From NCBI GenBank assembly GCA_029052265.1, contig JAIDJJ010000139.1:1-5311 (forward strand): 5,311 nt of DNA. The letters run 5' to 3'. How positions within the stretch are numbered: the stretch's first letter is position 1; the number at the start of each line of letters is the position of its first letter. This document shows positions 1 to 5,311 of this stretch, one piece after another. The position numbers and the translations under genes are program-made. Source of the DNA: Muribaculaceae bacterium. GTDB lineage: Bacteria > Bacteroidota > Bacteroidia > Bacteroidales > Muribaculaceae. Below the pieces are notes generated by a model, which was not told the DNA's origin, did no database searches, and saw only the letters and a program-made list of their open reading frames with translations.

Positions 1-72
1 ACTCTGCTCAGACCTAGAAATACACGTTGCAGTTCGGCGCCACCTGCTGATGTGTATACGCTCCGATCACTT
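1..72 (+). other. Probable sequencing-adapter remnant at contig end (not genomic)
   Basis: Compared from memory with the Illumina Nextera P5-side adapter, positions 1-25 match the last 25 bases of P5 at 15 of 25 sites, ending in an exact TACAC. Positions 34-58 match the Nextera read-1 sequence at 19 of 25 sites without a gap, including an exact GATGTGTATA at 49-58. The two parts are separated by exactly 8 bases (26-33), the size of an i5 index. Positions 58-68 (ACGCTCCGATC) also resemble the end of a TruSeq adapter with three bases missing; this second match is weaker. The stretch carries an in-frame TGA at 48-50 that cuts the downstream reading frame, as expected for foreign sequence joined to a gene. 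The genome probably resumes near 73-75, where the Gln/Asn/Arg repeat of the next gene begins. The mismatches leave room for chance, but the exact spacing argues against it. Confidence 0.66.
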
Positions 73-74
73 GC

Positions 75-140
75 TACCAGAACCGTAACCAGGGGGGCTA
101 CCAGCAGCGTCCCGGTGGCTATCAGAACCGCAACCAGGGC
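75..140 (+). repeat. 45-bp-period repeat encoding YQNRNQG in the RluB-like tail
   Basis: The 21-base stretches 75-95 and 120-140 both encode YQNRNQG. They differ only at third positions of the first, fourth and seventh codons, so all changes are synonymous. The segment between them is Gly/Gln/Pro/Arg-rich (GYQQRPGG). The period is 45 bp (15 residues). The composition (Gln, Asn, Arg, Gly, Tyr) is typical of a disordered, RNA-binding tail, and more copies probably lie upstream of the window. Such a repeat could also explain why the assembly breaks here. Confidence 0.75.
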
Positions 141-938
141 TTCCGCAAGCCTCAGAACAACAAGATGTTCATACCCCGTCCGCGTCAGGTGGACTATATC
201 CTCGAGGATATCGATCCGAACGAACAGATCCGTCTTAACAAATATATGGCAAACGCCGGCATCTGTTCTCGCCGTGAGGCTGACGAATATATCACAAAAG
301 GTCTCGTGAAAGTCAACGGGGAGGTTGTGACAGAACTCGGCACCAAGATCTCTCATGACGATGTAGTGGAGTATGACGAGAAGGTGGTGACACCGGAGCG
401 CAAGTGCTATGTGCTTCTCAACAAGCCGAAAGACTGTGTGACTACAAGTGATGATCCCAACGGACGTCTGACTGTGCTTGACATTGTGAAAAATGCATGC
501 AAGGAGCGTATCTATCCGGTAGGTCGTCTTGACCGTAACACTACCGGCGTATTGCTTCTCACCAACGATGGAGATCTCGCGTCGAAACTGACACATCCCA
601 AGTTTGTCAAGAAGAAGATCTATCATGTGTGGACAGATAAAGATATCACAGAGGAAGACATGCAGCGTATCGCAGACGGTATCGAACTCGATGACGGAGA
701 AATCCATGCAGACGCCATCAGCTATGTGAGCGAGACAGACCGCAATCAGGCAGGTATCGAGATCCATAGTGGTAGAAACCGTATTGTCCGTCGCATATTC
801 GAAAGCCTCGGATATCGTGTGACAAAGCTTGACCGCGTATACTTTGCCGGTCTCACCAAGAAGAATCTTCCACGCGGACGCTGGCGTTACCTCACACAGG
901 AAGAGGTTAACTTCCTACGTATGGGAAGCTTCGAATAA
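75..938 (+). CDS. rluB: RluB/RsuA-family rRNA pseudouridine synthase, 5'-truncated
   Basis: Isomerises a specific uridine to pseudouridine in ribosomal RNA, probably 23S rRNA; this acts in the cytoplasm during ribosome assembly. Counting from the first ATG (165), an S4 RNA-binding domain spans about residues 22-65 (IRLNKYMANAGICSRREAD). The catalytic domain follows, with YVLLNKP at 82-88, the hallmark GRLDRNTTG at 120-128 carrying the catalytic Asp123 (codon 531-533), and the family signature GRNRIVRR at 203-210. The frame stays open upstream of 165 and encodes YQNRNQG-type repeats in good codon style, so the ATG at 165 is probably internal. Bacteroidetes homologues usually carry a long disordered N-terminal tail before the S4 domain. 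I start the entry at 75, where plausible coding sequence begins; an automatic caller would choose 165. The true start is missing because the contig begins in adapter-like sequence. RluB is the likeliest subfamily, but RluE/RluF/RsuA specificity cannot be separated by eye. It lies 25 bp before asnS, probably in the same operon. Confidence 0.9.
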   Translation, partial: YQNRNQGGYQQRPGGYQNRNQGFRKPQNNKMFIPRPRQVDYILEDIDPNEQIRLNKYMANAGICSRREADEYITKGLVKVNGEVVTELGTKISHDDVVEYDEKVVTPERKCYVLLNKPKDCVTTSDDPNGRLTVLDIVKNACKERIYPVGRLDRNTTGVLLLTNDGDLASKLTHPKFVKKKIYHVWTDKDITEEDMQRIADGIELDDGEIHADAISYVSETDRNQAGIEIHSGRNRIVRRIFESLGYRVTKLDRVYFAGLTKKNLPRGRWRYLTQEEVNFLRMGSFE

Positions 939-947
939 TTACTAAAA

Positions 948-966
948 CATTAATTTTCAATTAATG
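948..966 (+). promoter_or_regulatory. Perfect 8-bp inverted repeat covering the asnS start codon
   Basis: CATTAATT (948-955) and AATTAATG (959-966) are exact reverse complements separated by the three bases TTC. The last three bases of the right arm are the ATG of asnS. In RNA this could form a small AT-rich hairpin that pairs the start codon. It is weak (one G-C pair), and no strong Shine-Dalgarno sequence is visible, which is normal for Bacteroidetes, where A/T-rich unpaired leaders drive initiation. A regulatory role is inference; chance is possible in AT-rich spacer DNA. Confidence 0.4.
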
Positions 967-2358
967 GACGATATCAGAAGAAAAACGGTCAAGTCGGTGC
1001 TCACTGAAGGCGCCGGCTTGGCGGGAACCAAGGTTGACGTGAAGGGATGGGTACGTACCCGCAGGGGCAACAAGAACGTTCAGTTTGTCGCCCTTAATGA
1101 CGGCAGCACCATCAATAATCTTCAGATTGTGTTCGACCTTTCCAAATTCTCCGATTCAGACCTTAAGCCGATCACAACAGGATCAAGCATTCATGTCCAG
1201 GGGCAGCTCGTAGCCTCACAAGGGGCAGGTCAGAGCGTAGAGGTACAGGCAGAGGAACTGGAGGTTTACGGCACAGCACCCGGAGACTATCCGTTGCAAA
1301 AGAAAGGTCATACTTTGGAGTTTTTACGGGAAAAAGCACATCTGCGTCCCCGTACCAACACCTTCGGTGCTATATTGAGAATACGCCATGCCCTCGCATT
1401 CGCAATACATAAATTTTTTAATGACAAAGGGTTCTATTATTTCCACACCCCTCTGATCACGGCTTCTGACTGTGAAGGTGCGGGCGCACAGTTTCAGGTG
1501 ACAACGCTCCCTCTTACGGATCTTCCAAAAGATGAGGCAGGGAATGTGGATTATTCTCAGGACTTTTTCGGCAAACTTGCATCTCTCACAGTTTCCGGTC
1601 AGCTTGAAGGTGAGCTTGGCGCGACAGCGTTGGGTCTGATCTATACGTTCGGACCGACTTTCCGTGCGGAAAATTCCAATACCCCCCGACATCTGTCGGA
1701 ATTTTGGATGATCGAGCCCGAGATGGCGTTCTATGAGATAGCCGACAACATGGATCTCGCTGAAGAGTTTATAAAATATTGTATCTCTTATGCGCTCGAA
1801 AATTGTGCCGACGACATCCGTTTCCTTAACGACCATTTCGACAAGGAGCTGATCGGGCGTCTGCGTTTTGTAGTAGACAATGATTTCGTTCGGCTTCCTT
1901 ATACCGAAGGTGTCAGGATTCTTGAGGAGAGCGGTAAAAAGTTCGAGTTCCCCGTATATTGGGGAGTGGATCTTGCATCTGAGCATGAGCGATTCCTTGT
2001 AGAAGAGCATTTCAAAAAGCCGGTGATTCTTACGGATTATCCAAAAGAGATCAAGGCGTTCTATATGAAACTCAACGATGACGGCAAGACGGTACGTGCC
2101 ATGGATGTGCTTTTCCCGAAGATCGGAGAAATCATCGGCGGAAGCCAGCGTGAGGAGAATCTTGAGAAACTCCAGAAACGTGTGGAAGAACTTGGTCTTA
2201 CCGGAATGGACTGGTATATGGACACCCGCAGGTATGGTACGGTTCCTCATAGCGGATTCGGTCTCGGATTCGAGCGGCTGGTGCTTTTCGTGACAGGAAT
2301 GCAGAACATCCGGGATGTGATTCCTTTCCCGCGTTACCCTAACAATTGTGAATTTTAA
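964..2358 (+). CDS. asnS: Asparaginyl-tRNA synthetase (class IIb)
   Basis: Charges tRNA-Asn with asparagine using ATP, in the cytoplasm. At 464 residues it matches the usual bacterial AsnRS length (about 466 in E. coli). The N-terminal anticodon-binding OB fold lies at about residues 20-110 (VDVKGWVRTRRGNKNVQF). The class II catalytic core follows, with motif 2 around FRAE at 233-236 followed by NSNTPRHLSEFW, and motif 3 as GFGLGFER at 431-438. GGSQREENLEKL and SGQLEGE are typical of AsnRS rather than AspRS, and there is no room for the large insertion found in bacterial AspRS. The C terminus IPFPRYPNNCEF is the expected AsnRS ending; I recall PFPRTP in E. coli, so the Tyr is a minor variation. 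The ATG at 964 is chosen because the OB fold begins about 20 residues later and it follows the previous gene by 25 bp. The next gene starts 6 bp after its stop, suggesting cotranscription. A long antisense open frame over it is a codon-bias shadow. Confidence 0.97.
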   Translation: MDDIRRKTVKSVLTEGAGLAGTKVDVKGWVRTRRGNKNVQFVALNDGSTINNLQIVFDLSKFSDSDLKPITTGSSIHVQGQLVASQGAGQSVEVQAEELEVYGTAPGDYPLQKKGHTLEFLREKAHLRPRTNTFGAILRIRHALAFAIHKFFNDKGFYYFHTPLITASDCEGAGAQFQVTTLPLTDLPKDEAGNVDYSQDFFGKLASLTVSGQLEGELGATALGLIYTFGPTFRAENSNTPRHLSEFWMIEPEMAFYEIADNMDLAEEFIKYCISYALENCADDIRFLNDHFDKELIGRLRFVVDNDFVRLPYTEGVRILEESGKKFEFPVYWGVDLASEHERFLVEEHFKKPVILTDYPKEIKAFYMKLNDDGKTVRAMDVLFPKIGEIIGGSQREENLEKLQKRVEELGLTGMDWYMDTRRYGTVPHSGFGLGFERLVLFVTGMQNIRDVIPFPRYPNNCEF

Positions 2359-2364
2359 CGTTAA

Positions 2365-3603
2365 GTGAAATTTCAAAACTTATATAGAGCACACTGCGGC
2401 GCCATGGCAATATTGATTGTCATGGCGTTGTCGTGGCTTTCGGCAGGTGCGTATGAGCAAAAGGCGGGGATTCCTGAAATGACGTCTGATACTGCTTCAG
2501 ATTCATTGACAGTCAGTCTTATCACCTGCTATCCGGGTCCGGAAATATATGAGCTTTATGGTCATGAGGCTATCCGGGTGAGAGGGGAGGGGCGTGATTC
2601 GGTATGGAATTACGGAGTGTTCAATTTCCGTGAGCCAAATTTCGTCTACCGTTTTGTGAAGGGAGAGACAGACTACATATGTGCGGGGTATCCTTTCGCA
2701 TGGTTTTTGCCTGAATATATAGGGCGGGGTTCAAAGGTAGTGGAACAAGACCTCAATCTCACACAGGAAGAGGCGCATCAGCTGCTTAGGCTGCTTCAGA
2801 CAGAGGCATTGCCTCAAAACCGGACATACCGCTACAATTATGTCAAAGACAATTGTGCCACACGTATTCTTGACCGGATAGACGATGCTCTGGGCCAGAA
2901 AGTGAATTATCCGGGAGATACGGCATATGGAACATTCCGTAATGAGATGCGTTCGTACAACCGTAATTATCCCTGGTATCAGTTCGGCATCGATCTGGCG
3001 CTTGGGAAAGGCATAGACTATTCTCTTGAAGGCAGGGAGGAAATGTTTGTCCCGGTAGAGATGATGAAGAAGGCAGGCGTTGCCCGTCTTGCCGACGGCA
3101 GAAATCTTGTAAAAGATACGAGAGTGGTCTATGAAGGAGCCGGTGACGTGACATTACCCCCCACTCCTTGGTATCTTTCACCGCTTTTTTTTGCAGTCTG
3201 CGTAGTTTTTATGGCTGCCGGAGTCTGTGCTTATGACTTGAAAAAGAGACGTGTGACCCGTTGGGTGTTTTCCGTATGGTTTATTTTGATAGGACTCGCG
3301 GGAACCTTGACGGCATTTCTGGTGTTTATCTCATGCCATGAGGCGACATCTCCGAATATCCTTATCTTTTGGCTGAATCCGTTTCAACTTGCGTTTTCAG
3401 CCGGTGTGTTGTGGCGCGTATTGCGTCCGGTAGCCGTGGCAATGTCATACTATAATATCGTGGCGATGATATGTCTGCTGGCAGTATGGCCCTTTCAACA
3501 TCAGAGTGGCAACCCGGCTTTTTTTCCGCTGATGGCAACCACCCTGCTGCTTTCGGCAACATATGCAATAATCATCCACAAAGAAAGTTATAATAAGAAA
3601 TGA
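2365..3603 (+). CDS. lnb: Lnb-type (DUF4105) envelope protein, probable lipoprotein N-acyltransferase
   Basis: 412 residues in two parts. A hydrophobic signal sequence or anchor (about 13-29, ending in SAGA) leads to a periplasmic DUF4105/Lnb N-terminal domain (about 48-200). This domain contains SLITCYPG, LYGHEAIRV with His67, VWNYGVFNF, and DNCATR with Cys164 (codon 2854-2856). A His before a Cys at a helix start resembles a permuted papain-like or LRAT-like thiol enzyme, so His67 and Cys164 are my candidate catalytic pair. About five membrane segments follow (near 269-292, 300-322, 332-353, 357-377, 385-404), with a conserved-looking HEATSPNILIFWLNPF loop at 325-340. As I recall, this family includes the Bacteroides enzyme Lnb, which adds the N-terminal acyl chain to lipoproteins in place of Lnt; function here is by family resemblance. 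GTG at 2365 is used because it lies 6 bp after asnS and gives a basic n-region. ATG at 2404 is a workable alternative and would give a shorter signal peptide. The stop overlaps the next start as ATGA. Confidence 0.86.
   Translation: MKFQNLYRAHCGAMAILIVMALSWLSAGAYEQKAGIPEMTSDTASDSLTVSLITCYPGPEIYELYGHEAIRVRGEGRDSVWNYGVFNFREPNFVYRFVKGETDYICAGYPFAWFLPEYIGRGSKVVEQDLNLTQEEAHQLLRLLQTEALPQNRTYRYNYVKDNCATRILDRIDDALGQKVNYPGDTAYGTFRNEMRSYNRNYPWYQFGIDLALGKGIDYSLEGREEMFVPVEMMKKAGVARLADGRNLVKDTRVVYEGAGDVTLPPTPWYLSPLFFAVCVVFMAAGVCAYDLKKRRVTRWVFSVWFILIGLAGTLTAFLVFISCHEATSPNILIFWLNPFQLAFSAGVLWRVLRPVAVAMSYYNIVAMICLLAVWPFQHQSGNPAFFPLMATTLLLSATYAIIIHKESYNKK
3600..3603 (+). promoter_or_regulatory. ATGA stop/start overlap coupling lnb to the phosphatase-like gene
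   Basis: The TGA stop of the Lnb-type gene (3601-3603) and the ATG of the next gene (3600-3602) share bases. A purine-rich AAAGAAAG lies about 15-20 bases upstream, inside the lnb coding region, with no better ribosome site nearby. This arrangement usually means translational coupling, so the two proteins are probably made in a linked ratio. Confidence 0.8.
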
Positions 3604-5186
3604 ATCGTCTGATAACATCGGTGATATGTGGTCTTGTGGGCATCAATACGATGCTCCACGCTGATCCTTCACGCCCGAAACTGGTGGTGGGGATCATGAT
3701 AGACCAGCTTCGCACCGATTATATCGAATATCTCCAGAATCTTTTCGGGGAGAAAGGCTTCAAGAAGCTGATGAAAGACGGAGCCTTCCTGAAAGATGTG
3801 GATTTCAAGGTGCCGGGTCTTGATCCGGCAAGCGGCACCGCAATGATCTATACGGGCGGTTATCCGCGCCATAACGGTGTGACGGCGGCGAAGGTCTATG
3901 ACCCTGTGTCGAAAGACATGGTGCCCACTCTCCACGACCCGTCAATGATTGGAAACTTCACGACAGAAACCTATTCACCCGCCAATATCCGGCTTTCTAC
4001 GATAAGCGATGAGCTTGCCATAGACGGAGCAGGGTTGGCAGGGATCTATTCAATAAGTCCCGATCCGCAGCAGGCTATCATAATGGCGGGACATGCAGGT
4101 TCTTCGGCGTTCTGGATAAATGACAATACAGGCAAATGGGCAACCACGACCTATTATCGTGAGACTCCCGCCGTAGTGACCCAGCGAAATTATAACGAAC
4201 CTATCACCACTCGTATCGATACGATGCAGTGGAAGCCTTCACGCCATCTTTCTTCATATCCGGGGCTCCCGGCGCAGAAGAGATTGCTTGATTTCAAGCA
4301 TACATTCCCTACGGCAGACCGCAGTGTCTACCGGATGTATATGTCATCGCCTATGGTGAATACGGAAGTTACCGACGTGGCGATCACATATCTGAAAGAT
4401 CTTAAGATCGGAAGTCGTGGCGATGCTATCGACATGCTTAATGTCGGTTATACGGCAGCTCCTTATAAATATGTGAAAGATGGAGATTTCCGTCTTGAAC
4501 TTCAGGACAGCTACCTGCGCCTTGACGGACAACTCACCCGGCTGTTTGACGCCATAGAGAAATATGTGGGTCTTGACAATACCCTCGTATATGTGGCGTC
4601 GACAGGATATTACGATGATGCTGTCGCCGACGATCCTCAATACCGGATGCCTACCGGTGATTTCTCCGTGCGGCGTGCCCTGTCGCTTCTCAATTCCTAT
4701 CTCACTGCAAGATATGGCAACGGTGACTATGTGGATACCTATAGTGCGGGTCATATATATCTTGACCGCAAGCAGATTGAGGAACGGAAACTCGACCTTA
4801 ATGAAGTGGCGGAAGCTGCACGTGATTTCCTCGTGAGAATGAGTGGAGTGAACGATGCTTTCACCATGGGGGATATAATGTCGTCCGCCCTACCGGCGAT
4901 GGAGGCTATGCGCCTTGGAACCGATCCGAAAACGGGTGGTGATGTAGTGCTGGAATTTAATGCAGGGTGGAACATCGTAAACGATACCAAATTCCCTAAT
5001 GAAACAAAGGTGGCACGTTCGAGCATGGTGCAGACTCCTGTGTTTATAATGGGATGCGGTGTCGCTCCGGTTGTGATCGGCACTCCGGTAGATGCCACAG
5101 CAATAGCGCCTACCGTGACGCAGGTGCTTAGAATCCGTTCTCCCAATGGAGCTGAATCAAAACCTCTCGACCTCCTCAGAAGATGA
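3600..5186 (+). CDS. Exported alkaline-phosphatase-superfamily protein, PafA-like, apparently catalytically dead
   Basis: 528 residues with a cleavable signal peptide (1-21, basic start, hydrophobic core, LHA before Asp22), so periplasmic or surface-exposed. The fold follows PafA/NPP-type phosphatases: KLVVGIMIDQLR (27-38) with the first metal-binding Asp35, then AMIYTGGYPRHNGV (81-94), a SPANIRLSTISDEL stretch (126-139), AIIMAGHAGSSAFW (159-172) and QDSYLRLD (302-309). Against PafA as I remember it, the catalytic Thr falls on Pro76, the Asn on Ala97, and the Lys/Arg pair on Asp155 and Gln157. The metal ligands Asp and His of DYVGH fall on Pro288 and Val292, the ADH pair on Thr335/Gly336, and the last His on Gln478. 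Only Asp35 of the metal site remains. The frame is full length and undamaged, so this looks like a maintained pseudoenzyme rather than a decaying gene. Its role is unknown. Coupling to lnb and closeness to secA suggest an envelope function, perhaps binding or scaffolding. Family assignment is confident; loss of catalysis rests on a hand alignment. Confidence 0.85.
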   Translation: MNRLITSVICGLVGINTMLHADPSRPKLVVGIMIDQLRTDYIEYLQNLFGEKGFKKLMKDGAFLKDVDFKVPGLDPASGTAMIYTGGYPRHNGVTAAKVYDPVSKDMVPTLHDPSMIGNFTTETYSPANIRLSTISDELAIDGAGLAGIYSISPDPQQAIIMAGHAGSSAFWINDNTGKWATTTYYRETPAVVTQRNYNEPITTRIDTMQWKPSRHLSSYPGLPAQKRLLDFKHTFPTADRSVYRMYMSSPMVNTEVTDVAITYLKDLKIGSRGDAIDMLNVGYTAAPYKYVKDGDFRLELQDSYLRLDGQLTRLFDAIEKYVGLDNTLVYVASTGYYDDAVADDPQYRMPTGDFSVRRALSLLNSYLTARYGNGDYVDTYSAGHIYLDRKQIEERKLDLNEVAEAARDFLVRMSGVNDAFTMGDIMSSALPAMEAMRLGTDPKTGGDVVLEFNAGWNIVNDTKFPNETKVARSSMVQTPVFIMGCGVAPVVIGTPVDATAIAPTVTQVLRIRSPNGAESKPLDLLRR

Positions 5187-5187
5187 T

Positions 5188-5257
5188 TAATTGATAATTA
5201 CTAATTGATAATTGCTAATTACTAATTACTAATTGATAATTGATAATTACTAATTGA
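5188..5257 (+). repeat. Ten 7-bp tandem units (TAATTGA/TAATTAC) before secA
   Basis: Ten consecutive heptads lie in perfect register: TAATTGA five times, TAATTAC four times and TAATTGC once, all of the form TAATT + purine + A/C. The order is GA, AC, GA, GC, AC, AC, GA, GA, AC, GA. An eleventh, decayed unit (TAATAAG, 5258-5264) follows. The block starts one base after the stop of the phosphatase-like gene and ends 12 bases before the secA ATG, so it fills nearly the whole 83-bp spacer. Every unit holds the palindrome AATT, giving AATT at a fixed 7-base step. I see no terminator hairpin and no clear Bacteroides promoter (TTTG / TAnnTTTG) in it. Similar AT heptads occur between genes in other Bacteroidales, as I recall; function is unknown. 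Confidence 0.93.
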
Positions 5258-5269
5258 TAATAAGAGTCC

Positions 5270-5311
5270 ATGGGATTTAACAATATACTGAAAAAAATCT
5301 TTGGTGACCAG
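5270..5311 (+). CDS. secA: SecA preprotein translocase ATPase, N-terminal fragment (runs off the window)
   Basis: Only the first 14 codons are present: MGFNNILKKIFGDQ. As I recall, Bacteroidetes SecA proteins begin MGFNxxLxxIFG, which is the basis of this call; no ATPase motif lies inside the window. SecA is the cytoplasmic ATPase that drives secretory proteins through SecYEG. The ATG at 5270 follows the heptad repeat by 12 bases and has no obvious Shine-Dalgarno sequence. Its position after the Lnb-type gene and an exported protein fits an envelope-biogenesis cluster. Identity is probable but rests on few residues. Confidence 0.72.
   Translation, partial: MGFNNILKKIFGDQ

Noticed and set aside
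52..309. 85-codon plus-strand frame overlapping the start of the RluB-like gene
   Set aside because: It starts inside adapter-like sequence, reads Arg/Thr/Ser-rich, and overlaps the S4 domain coding region in another frame.
939..963. Possible promoter or terminator between the RluB-like gene and asnS
   Set aside because: The spacer is only 25 bp, with no TTTG / TAnnTTTG pair and no GC-rich stem with a T run. The inverted repeat there is too AT-rich to be a convincing terminator.
1324..2376. 350-codon open frame on the minus strand over asnS
   Set aside because: It is antisense to a clear AsnRS, shows no recognisable domain, and its composition (rich in Arg, His, Ile) is that of a mirror frame. 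It is a shadow of codon bias.
3600..3662. Lipoprotein signal (Cys10) on the phosphatase-like protein
   Set aside because: Cys10 in SVIC is too near the N terminus and lacks a proper lipobox. Cleavage after LHA (residue 21) by signal peptidase I fits better.
4344..5146. Two minus-strand frames (136 and 131 codons) and a 90-codon plus-strand frame inside the phosphatase-like gene
   Set aside because: All lie within a continuous 528-residue frame with clear family motifs; none has a recognisable motif or start context of its own.
5187..5269. CRISPR array or rho-independent terminator in the spacer before secA
   Set aside because: Units are 7 bp with no spacers, and no GC-rich hairpin is present. 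It is a simple tandem repeat.

Overview
The window looks like a contig from a gut Bacteroidales genome. A Muribaculaceae-type organism is my best guess. The evidence is protein content and style: an RluB-like synthase with a disordered N-terminal tail, an Lnb/DUF4105 envelope protein, a PafA-like alkaline phosphatase fold protein, a SecA start of Bacteroidetes type, no strong Shine-Dalgarno sequences, and A/T-rich spacers. I see no RNA gene, insertion sequence, CRISPR array or GC-rich terminator hairpin. Coding density is very high and everything reads left to right.

Layout: (1) 1-72 is probably not genomic. It aligns in register with an Illumina P5/Nextera adapter that includes an 8-base index slot, so it is likely a corrupted adapter left at a contig end. 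(2) About 75-938 is a 5'-truncated RluB/RsuA-family 23S rRNA pseudouridine synthase, which begins inside a Gln/Asn/Arg/Gly/Tyr-rich repeat. (3) 964-2358 is asparaginyl-tRNA synthetase, whose start codon lies in the 3' arm of a perfect AT-rich inverted repeat. (4) 2365-3603 is a secreted, then membrane-anchored Lnb-type (DUF4105) protein, probably a lipoprotein N-acyltransferase. (5) 3600-5186, overlapping it by ATGA, is an exported alkaline-phosphatase-superfamily protein. It seems to have lost the nucleophile, the other catalytic residues and five of six metal ligands. (6) 5188-5257 is a block of ten 7-bp tandem units. (7) 5270 to the end is the first 14 codons of secA.

Taken together, the first two genes serve translation (rRNA modification, tRNA charging), and the last three point to envelope biogenesis: protein export by SecA and N-acylation of exported lipoproteins by Lnb. 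The dead phosphatase homologue is translationally coupled to lnb and has no known job. The tight spacing (25 bp, 6 bp, -4 bp) suggests one transcript from the pseudouridine synthase through the phosphatase-like gene. Whether secA is on the same transcript cannot be seen. The most interesting items are the apparent pseudo-phosphatase, its coupling to lnb, and the heptad repeat directly before secA.
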